From positions 1,550,001-1,614,000 of the forward strand of contig CP126198.1 in the NCBI GenBank assembly GCA_030272155.1: a stretch of DNA of 64,000 nt, given 5' to 3'. The notes under the pieces are model-generated. The model searched no databases. It was not told the origin of the DNA and was given only the letters and a program-made list of their open reading frames with translations. Position numbers and translations under genes: made by a program. Source of the stretch: Tetradesmus obliquus. Its lineage: Eukaryota > Chlorophyta > Chlorophyceae > Sphaeropleales > Scenedesmaceae. Below are positions 30,901 through 41,637 of this stretch, piece after piece (position 1 is the first letter of the stretch; every line of letters starts with the position of its first letter).

Positions 30901-32401
30901 CAGGGCCATCGTGGGTGCTGTACAGTGCTGTTCAACACACGCTCTTTAAACATGAACGCACTATACGCGGTGTATCACACTGCAGGAGAGCTTGGGAATG
31001 CATCAGGCCACTGTGGGTGGTGTACAGTGCTGTTCAGTCACACACTCTTTAAAATGAACACACTGTGCGTGGTGTACACTGCCATTTTACACTGCAGGAG
31101 AGCCTGGAGTGCATCAAGGCCACCGTGGGTGCTGCGCTGGCTGCCGACATGCCGCCCAGCTGCAGCCACGTCATCTACCTGTGCGATGACGGCAAAGATG
31201 CGGCCAAGCGGGAGTACATCGCGTCACTGGGTGACGCCGCCGTGTGAGTGAACGCTGGTTGACGCTGCTGCGTGGTGATCACTAGGCAGTGCAGCTGTGT
31301 GACGGCCAAGCGCTCCTGCTGCTAGCTGATCGTTAATGTTAACTTTGGCTTGAGGTGGTACTTGATACAGTGCCTGAAATTGTGCTTCGATGCATGAAAT
31401 GGTTGATGGCAAGCGTCATCTACCTGTGCGATGACGGCAAAGATGCAGCCAAGCCGGAGTACATCACATAACTGGGTGACGTCGCCGTGTGAGTGTACGC
31501 GTTTGTTGCCAGCGTTGGTGTTCTTAATTTTGCTTGGGTTGATACTTGATGCATTCCCTGGCGTGGGTGCACAAGTATGCAATGGTTCATGGCAAGCGTG
31601 CGTGCTGCCTGACGCTCCTAGTGACAGGCTTGGTAAGAGCCATTAGTGAATTACTAACGCCGCTGCTACTGCTGCCGCTGCTGCTGCAGGTACGTGTCTG
31701 GTCGCACCAGGACACCAGGCGAGATCAATGGCAAGGTGAGCTGGCAGCAGCAGCTGGCCTGCCCTGCTGAGGTGGCAGCTGTGGCAGCAGCAGAGCGGCA
31801 GCGCACAGGTAGTTTCACAAGCATGCATGGTTGCTGCTGCTGGCACCATGTGTTTCTTTGAATCAACACCTCAGACCCGTCCTTGATTCTGTTATTCGTC
31901 GGTCATGTTGTCCCTACAGATTTGTTTGGCAAACTTGTGGGTGAAGCTACCATGTGAATGCCAAGTGCGCTGACAAACGGTCCCTTAAGCTTGCTGTGTG
32001 CTGCGCCTGCTGCACCGCAGGCTGCCAACCTGAACAACTGCCTGAAGAACATCATCTACGCTATGCCAGCACCACCAGCAGCAGCAGCGGCAACAGCAGC
32101 GGCAGCAGCAGCAGCAGCAAGCGCTGCTACAGCAAGTGCTGCTGCTGCAGTGCCTGATGAGGCTGCCATTCCTGCGCAGGAGGTGGTGGTGGTGTTTGAT
32201 GCAGACATGGTCTGCAAGTCAAACTTCTTCAGACATGTGAGTGCAAGCTGCTCTGACTTTTAGCTGCTTGTTTCACAAGAATACGAGTACATTTGCCACT
32301 TGGAGAAGATGCCGCTTGGTGTGTTTTTCACGCTGACAAGGATTTGCCTATTAATGCTGCCTATGTGCGGCAAGCGGTGTCATGGGTGCCTAACTGGCTG
32401 C

Positions 32402-32440
<39 letters not shown>

Positions 32441-35400
32441 AGGTGCTTGAGGTGATGTGGGATGAGTCAGTGGGGCTGTGCCTGACGCCCCAGGCCTTCA
32501 GCAACATCCCTCAGGCCGGCGACATCTGGAACAACATCAACACACAGTTCTGGGAGAACATACTGCCAGGCCTAGATGCGCTGGGGTGAGATTGCTGTGT
32601 GTTGTTGGTATGTGGCTTGTGCCATGTAGCCGGGTATTGGTTGCCTGGGCTGCAGTTGTTGCAATACGGACACCAACACGTAAAACTCTCTATTTCTGGG
32701 AAAACATTCTGCCAGGCTGGGATGCGCTGGGGTGAAAAGTGCTGCCGTTGTTGCAGGACTGTCTGCTATGTTGTTTGGTAAGAATTCGCCTTTGATGCAT
32801 TGGGTGCAATCGGTGAATCAACACGCAGTTCTGGCAGAACATACTGCAGGGTTTGGGATGAGCTGGGGTGAGAGCACTGTTTTTTTGTGTTGTGTGGCTG
32901 TGTGTAATGTTGCAGCAAATTCCGCTTGCCTGTGCTGCATCTGTTTGCAGCGGCACCAGACTGCTTACTTCACTTCAACTCGCTGCGGCGTACAGGACGT
33001 TGGAATTAACTTTGTTGGGATGTTTTTTCAGTTGCGCCACCAAAAAGCATGCGGCACCCCTACTGCTGACACCTGGCTGTGGCTGCTGCCGCTTGTTCTG
33101 CTTTGCTGCGGTCTTCTGTGTGCAGGTATGTCGGCTGCACTGGCACAAACTTCTGTATCAGGGCAAAGTGCTTGGCAAAGGTGGGCAGCAGCAGCAGCAG
33201 CTGGAATTAGTGCCCGGTACAGCTTCTAGCCAGCAGCAGACAAGCAGCAGAGCAGCAACCATGCATGACACAGATGATGCAGCAGACCAGCAGCCAAGAA
33301 TCAGCACACATGTACATGTTATCATCACATTGTTATGCAACGTTACGCATACCTGCAGGTGGGCTGGTTCCCTGAGTGGACCATCACGGAGGACTATGCG
33401 CTGTCGCTGCAGCTGAAGGCGGCTGGAGTGCATGGGCGCTACCTGCCGCTGTACCTGGCGGTGAGTGCTCCGCCTTATGATACTGGCTCATTTGTTCATT
33501 TAAGCTGGCCCATCCTGCGAACTTGAGAGGGATAGTTACATGTGGGTCCTGGCACCATCTTGGAGGGTATGAGCCACAACAGGTTGAACACAGGTCTGAG
33601 ACCAGAAATGGAGAGTGAGCACCGCAAAACACACTGCAGGCCCTTGAGCACCAAATCTCTCATGAAACGAACCTGCATGAATTCTATAGGGTGGATTGCC
33701 TGCGCTACTAGCATGAGTAAGGAAGGATTCTCCACCAATCGCATGTATGCTGCAACTGCCTTGGCACCAGCTTGCACATCCATATCTGTACTACAAAGCC
33801 ACCACCACCACCGCCACTGCCGCCGTCGCCGCCGCCGCTGCTGCTGCTGCTGCTGCAGGAGGGTGAGGCGCCGGAGGAGGTGCGTGCCGTGCTGCAGCAG
33901 CGCAGCCGCTGGGCCAAGGGCCACTTCCAGGTCTTCTTTTCAAGACACTGCCCGCTGTTGCACCCCAAGCTCAACATGCTGCAGCGCGTGCTGTACACAA
34001 ACGGTAAGTTCAAGTGCGTGTGGCGCTACTGCTTTGGCTTTTGGCTGCTGTTTGTCTTTGCTGTGGCTGAGAGCATCAGGTTTTTTGCTGCTTGTGATGC
34101 GTGTTTCTCACTGGCAAGTCAGTTTTGTAGCTGCTGTCATTGTCTAGTGGTCAGCCGCTGGGCCAAGGGCCGCTTCCAGGTGTCCTTCTCAAGACACTGC
34201 CCGCTGCTGCACCCCCGGCTGAGCATGCTGCAGCGGGTGCTGTACACCAACGGTGCGTGCGTGGCGCTGCTGCTTTTGCGGCTTGTTGCATGTTTCATTA
34301 TGTGTAAAGCGGTTGCCGGCTTGGAGTTTGGGGTTTACTTTTGTTGCGTGTGTCCTGCTGCCAAGTCCAGTCACTGCAGCTGCTGTCATTTTCTTGTCTA
34401 GTGAGCAGCCGCTGGGCCAAGGGCCACTTCCAGGTCTTCTTCAGCAGGCACTGCCCGCTGCTGCACCCACAGCTCAGCATGCTGCTGCGCGTGCTGTACA
34501 CATATGGTGCGCGCGGGGGCGTGTGTCGCTGCTGCTGTGGCTTTTGGCTGCTTTCTTTTTCTGCTGTGGCTGACATCAGGTTTGTTGCTGCTTGAATGCA
34601 TGTGTCCAGTTGGCAAGTCAGCGTTTTAGCTGCTGTCATTGACTAGTGAGCAGCTGCTGGGCCAAGGGCCACTTCCAAGTCTTCTTCAGCAGGCACTGCC
34701 CGCTGCTGCACCCCAAGCTCAACATGCTGCAGCGCGTGCTGTACACAAACGGTGCGCGTGTTTGTGTGTGGGAATGTGGTGTTGCTGCCTAGGCTGCTCG
34801 TTCTTTGTGTCATGCTGTGTGGTGTGCTGTACACCAACGGTGCGCACGAGGGCGCTGCTGCCATCGCTGTCTAGGATGATTCACAATTAACGGTACCTGG
34901 CGAACTGGTGTTCATTGTCAGCTGTTTGGGTGTTTGCCCTCCTGGCAATCAATGCACATGAGGTGCAGTCGCTGCAGCGTGTGCACTGGTTGGGCAAAGC
35001 GCGTTATCGTTTTTTTTGTGGTGGCCTTATTGTCTATGCAGCAGATTCAGAGAGAAGGCTCGTCAACTGCTGCGTGTTTTCGAACATGCCGCTTCTGCCG
35101 CAGTACGTGGCCAGCATCACCACCTTCGTCTACACCCTGGTACCATTTGTCAGCCTGGTGTGGGGCGTGCACCCGGTGGCCCTGAGCATCCAATGGCTCG
35201 CTGACAAAACATCATTGCTGCCGCAGGCACCTGGGCCTATGTGGCAATCACGTACATGATCTCGCACCAGAAACGCGTCGCGGCAACTGTTGCGCATTGT
35301 GTTGTTGCAGGCACCTGGGCCTATGTTGCGACCACCATCACCACCTTTGTCTACACCCTGGTGCCTTTCATAAGCCTGGTGTGGGGCGTGCACCCCGTGG

Positions 35401-38400
35401 CCCTCAGCTTCGAATTCAGCCTTGCAGCCACGCTGTACTTTGCGGCGGGAGCTGCTGTGAACTTCCACGCTAGCAGCTTGAAGCAGGCACAAGGCATGTG
35501 GCTGTCGCTGACATCTAATCATCTGCTGGCGTTTACGTATGCAAAGGCGGCGTTCAACGCACTCATGTGAGTCGTTTAGCCGAAGCCAGATGCGGTGACG
35601 TTACCTTGCAGCGCATGGTTGCTGTGATGTTGTGTAGCACGCTGTACTGTGCGGCTGGTGCTGCTGTGAACTTCCACGCTAGCAGTTTGAAGCAAGCTCA
35701 AGGCATGTGGCTGTCACTGACAAGCAACCACCTGCTGGCGTTTACCTACGCAAAGGCGGCGTTCAACGCACTCATGCGAGTCATTCGAAGCCAGATGCGG
35801 TGAAGATTTCTTGCAGCGCTTGGTTGCAATGATGTTGTGTAGTATGCTTTGTTTTGCGGCTGGTGCTGCTGTGAACTTCCACGCCAGCAGTTTGAAGCAA
35901 GCTCAAGGCATGTGGCTGTCGCTGACATCTGATCATCTGCTGGCTTGTACTTATGCCAAAGCGGCCTTGAATGCATTCATGTGAGTTGAGCCTTCGCCCT
36001 GATATGCTGTTAAAGTCAACCAAAGTTTGCTGTTCATGGCGCAAGATGGTTTGGAGTGTGCTGGCTGGCGAGAACTGCGCACACACATGCCCAACCTGTT
36101 CCAGCAGCAAAGTGTATGTCAGCTGTATGGCCAGGCAGCTGCGTTGGTGCGGCGATGACATCATCCTCTCTCTTTGCACAAATGTCTGGGTTGCCTTTCA
36201 GGTCGAGCCTCAAGTTCAATGCCAAAGGTGGCTTCAAGGCAACAGACAAGAAGGCAGGCACCCCTGCCACGGTTGCACCTTGCTCATTACATACACTGCT
36301 TGTACTGCTTGTACTGCTGTACTGCTTGTACTGCCTGAACTTCAGGTCGAGCCTCAAGTTCAAGGCCAAGGTGGCTTCAAGGCAACAGACAAGAAGGCAG
36401 GCAACCCTCTCACTACGTGTACTGCTTGCACTGCTTGTACTGCTTGTACTGCTTGTACTGCTTGTACTGCTTGTACTTCAGGTCGAGCCTCAAATTTAAA
36501 GCTAAGGGTGGCTTCAAGGCAACAGACAAGACGGCAGGCACCACCCCAGCAGCAGCAGCCCTGGCAGCACTGGGAGGCATGCTGCTTGCAACTGTGCATT
36601 CTGTGTCACACTTTTCAATGACCATGGGCCACAGGATGAATGCCATCAGGGCATCAGATCGGCAGGCAATGGCAGCAGCAGCAGCAGCAGCAGCGGCGGC
36701 GGCTGAGGCAGGTCAAGGGGCTGATAGCCATGCTGCCATGCATGCTACGGCTAGTACTACATACGTCACGGCCAGCAGTGCGTTTGCAGAATCGCTCGGG
36801 GAGCGCAAGCAGGCAGCAGCTAAGGCACAGCAGCAGAGCTCTGTTAGGGGCATGGCAGGGCTGCCTATGCCTATTGCAGAGGCAGTAGAGCAGGCAGAGG
36901 AAGGCGGCTGCAGCAGTGATGCAGCAGCTGCTACTGTGGTGGCAGATGCAGCTGGTGATCCTGCAAGCGTTGCAGGAAATGCTGCTGCGGCGGCGGCGGC
37001 AGCTTGCAACAGCGCGGATGGCTTGGCCGCCGACACGCTTGCTGCGGCGGCGGCGCGAGCCATTGCCACCTGTGCAGTTGCAGGAGGCCAGCAGCAGCAG
37101 CAGCAGCAGCAGCAGCACACCTCGGCTGCTGCAGCCAAGCCTGCAGGCATAACCGGCTGCTCCTCCTGCTGGCCTTGTGCTGGCTCAGCAGCACAGCCAG
37201 GGAACCACAACAAAACCCCACAGAAGCAGCAGCAGCAGCAGCAGCAGAAGAAGGCCAGCAGCTGCTTTGAATGGCTGCGCACAAATGTGCAAGGGCTAGG
37301 CTGGCGCTCTGATCCTTGGGTGCTGCTGATTAGCCTTGGCATCAGTGTTGTTGCAATCGCAGCAGGAGCGTGGCAGGTTCAGGAGCAGAGGCAGCGGTTT
37401 GACCTGCGCAGCGCAACAAGCGCCACGCAGGTGGGTCCCTGTGTGTGCTGTTACAGCAGCCACTTGACTGGTGGCATGCATGGCTGTGACGCACTGCAGC
37501 CTGATAAGATCACGCTGCTGACGCTGCTGCTGCCACCAGCCAGTTGCTCACCACATTATCTGTTGTTTTTGGCTTGTAAGTCTTTGCCCGTGGCTTTGTA
37601 GATGACTTCATGCTTCTGGGGCTGCTGCCGTCAGCCATCCGTCCATCATGTTACCTGTTGTAACAAGACTTTTTATGTTTGGCTTGCAGGTCTTCTCGCG
37701 TGGCTTCATGGACGAGTTCATGCTGCTGGCGCTGCTGCTGGTGGGCACCGATCAATGGATCAAAGATCAAATAAATTCATCCTGTTATCTGTCATGTTTG
37801 GCCTGCAGGTCTTCTCGCATGGCTTCATGGACGAGTTTATGCTGCTGGCGCTGCTGCTGGCGGGCATCAACGCCATCCCTCCGCTGCTGTTCTTCATCTA
37901 CTGCTGCACCAAGGGCAGGCTGCTGAGGGTGGCGGTGTACGTGGGGCAGGCGGCCAACATGGCGCTGTTTGTAGGTAGGTGGTGGTGTGCGAACTGCTGC
38001 TTGCTTGTTCTATTCATGGTCTCTGGACTGTGCCAAGGGCAGGCTGCTGCGGGCGGCAGTGTACGTGGGGCAGGCTGCCAACATGGCTCTGTTTGTAGGT
38101 GGGTGGCGTTGCACAGGATGCTAGATTATGATCCTTATGCAAATGCATCGGAAATCTGCATGTCATGTGTGCGGTGTGCCGCTGTGCAGCAGTGTATGTG
38201 GGGCAGGCTGCCAATGGCGCTGTTTGCAGGTGAGTGGTGGTGTGCAAATTGCTGCTTGCTTGTTTTTGTCACTCTGTCTCAACTCCAACCAAGGGCAGGC
38301 TGCTGCGAGCTGCGGTGTACGTGGGGCAGGCAGCCAACATGGCGCTGTTTGTAGGTGGGTGGTGGTGTATAGGATTATTTTGCATGCTAGGTTATCACCC

Positions 38401-41400
38401 CTATGCAAATGTATTGCAGATCTGCGTGTCGGTGTACGTGGGGCAGGCTGCCAACATGGCGCTGTTTGTAGGTGGGTAATGGTGTGCTGCTTGCTTGTTC
38501 AAAACATGCTCCATTTGTGTTCCTATTGGGTACACCAGCTTCTGCATAGCTGCATGTCATACGTGTGTGTTTGAAAGATATGTGCTGGTGTTGTCAACAC
38601 ACGGCGTGGTGCCATGTGCTTGCCAGATAGATCCTAGCACTCAATGCCATGCGAAGCCAGCACTCTTGGAAGCCCTTGTCACCAAGGTGGGATGGTGGCT
38701 GCTGCTGGTGCTGCTGCAGGTGCGCTGGTGGTGCTGTGGCTGCTGACTCCGCGCAGCCACGGCCTGCTGCGAGCGCTGCAGCTCTCCAGCAGCTTCCTGC
38801 AAGCCCAAACTTGCTTTCTCAAAACCTCCCTGTTACATGCTGATTTCAGTCTAATTGCATGCCTGTTTTTGACTGCAGGCGCCCTGCTGGTGCTGTGGCT
38901 GCTCACTCCGAGACACCATGACCTGGTGCAAGCGCTGCAACTGTCCAGCGGCTTCCTGCAAGCCCAGCGCAGCGCACCATACCCCCTGACAGCCACCAAC
39001 ATCGCTACAGTGCTGCCATCAGCCAATACAAGTGTATTGGCCGCATTTCAGAATGGCACAGCATTCAATGGCAGCATGCCGTCTCCTGCAGTGGCAAAAG
39101 ATGATCCCTGGATACTGCAGGCATTGGATAGCTACCCTTGGCTTGCGAATGCAACAGGGAATCCAATGGACTTGGTGCATGGAGGCTTCTACATGGGCGC
39201 TGACTATGTGAAGCACAGCTTTCCGCTTGCTACAAGCATGTCGATGCTGGCTTGGTCGCTGCTGCAGTTCAGGCAGATATATGAGCAGGTGGGGGTGCAA
39301 GCATGCCGGCTAGCCCTGGATAGGTGCTGCAGAGCTAAATTTGATGGACAGTTCACTATTGATGCAACACCAGACTTGCAGCGCAACAAGAGCGTGAAGG
39401 TGCCAGATAATCCAGCCCTGCGCAGGTGTTTCTCATTCAATTCTTGTACTGCATGCCTTTGCAACAGATGGAGGCAGGCATGTCATTTCAGCTGCTGGTC
39501 AGCCTGGACGTGGCTAGCCTAATCGTGCTGCTTTGAAGCGTATGATTGGCGGGATTTCTGATCAAATTTCTGCCAGCCATCTAATGACCTGCATGTGAAG
39601 CCCGTTTTCTGCGTCGTTACACGTGCAGGCTGGCGTGTTCTCTCAGCTGCTGGTCAGCCTGCAAGTGGGTGCACAGTACCTGATGGACTGCCGCATCGGC
39701 CCAGGCCTGTACGTGGCAAGGGTGAGTGGCTTGCCAACTTGTTTTTGCAATGTACAAAGCATGTTCTTATGCTTCACAAGCGGTGCATTGACTGATAAAT
39801 GTGTAGGTTCAACGGTGACAGGCACATGATGCGCGCAAGCTGCACACACGTCCTGACTGATGATCCCATCGCCTTTCTGCCTTGCAGATCGGCAACCCAG
39901 CCGACTACTTTGTAAACACGTCAACTGCTTTGGGCTTCTGGGGACCCCCCTGGGCCATGCTTTGACTAATATCTGTTTAGGTGACAGGCACATCAAGGCA
40001 TGCACAAGATCCAAAACATCCTTATTGATGATTCAAACGCTTGCTGCCTTGCAGATTGGCAACCCAGCCGACTACTTGGTGAATACATCAACTGCGTTGG
40101 GCTTTTGGGGCCCACCCTGGGCCATGCCCACTGACAGAAGTGTGCTGCTCATCAACACAACAGCACCCGCAGCATCACCTGCAACACAAGGCGCAGGCGC
40201 AGATGTTCTGGCAGCAGCAGCAGCCGCACTGGCAGCCACCTACATGGTGGCAAAAGATGTGCACCCACAGTTTGCGAATGCATCGCTCGAAACGGCCAAG
40301 CTCCTGTACCAGGAAGCCGTGCTGCTGCGGCCGCAGGCAAACATCACTTTTGAGGCTTTGCTGCCGGAGGGGCAGCAGAGATTGTTGGAATATGAGAATG
40401 GTGCTGCGGTTGGTGTGCAGGACTTTGGCAGCAGCAGCGTGCTTGATGACATGGCTCTTGCGGCTGCGTGGCTTGGTAAAGCTACAGGTGCGATTTGTGA
40501 TTGTCTGGCAGATGCAAAGTCATGATGGCATAGTTGATCAGGTGCAGCAACTGTGCTCGCCTCACCTGGACATGCATGTTGGGTGAGTAGCGCCTCCATG
40601 ACATTGCGCAGCTGCTGTCTATGCAGAACCTCCATGCTTGTCAATGCACTACCCTTTCTAGGAGTTCCTGCGTAACTACAGGCCAAGATGTTATATAAAG
40701 GTCCGCACTGCCTCGCTGTTGCATTGTTTGGTTGTTGTGCATTGCAGGTGACATCACATACAGGGTCTCCGCTCACATCTACCTTGCAAGCCACTGGGCC
40801 CAAGAGGCAGCCTGGGGCTCGCCTGCTTACTACTGGCCCTCACACGACAACATGGCTTGGCCGGCTGCTGTGCTGCTGGTCTCTGAAGCATCTCAAGTCG
40901 ATGAGGAGGCAAATGGACACCACAGGAGGGCACTGTCTCTGATGTGGGAGGGGTGGCTGAAGGGCAAGGTAAGGCAGCATTAGGGGTTGAATCTACTCCA
41001 CTATACAGCTTGATCAGGTGTGCAAGCAGACTGCAGATCAAGTTGCTGAGGAGGCAAACGGTCACCACCGGAGGGCGCTGTCCCTGATGTGGGAAGGGTG
41101 GCTGAAGGGCAAGGTGAGTGCTGCTGCTGCTGCGCATGCAACAATTGTGTGTTGTAGCCCGCTGCTGTGCTGCTGGTCTCTGAGGCATCTCAATTTGATT
41201 AGGAGGCAAATGCGCGCCATCGGAGGGCGCTGTCGTTAATGTGGGAAGGGTGGCTGGAGGGCAAGGTGAGTGCTGCTGCTGCTGCTGCTGGTGGTGCTGC
41301 TCCTGCTGGTCTCAGAGGCATCTCAAGTTGATGAGGAGGCTAATGGGCACCACAGGAGGGCCCTGTCGCTGATGTGGGAGGGGTGGCTGAAGGGAAAGGT

Positions 41401-41547
41401 GAGGCAGCATCAGGGTTTTATAAGTCTACTCCATCATACAGCTTGACCAGGTGTGGAGGCATCTCAAGTTGATGAGGAAGCTAACGGGCACCACAGGAGG
41501 GCGCTGTCTCTGATGTGGGAGGGGTGGCTGAAGGGCAAGGTGAGCGG

Positions 41548-41637
<90 letters not shown>

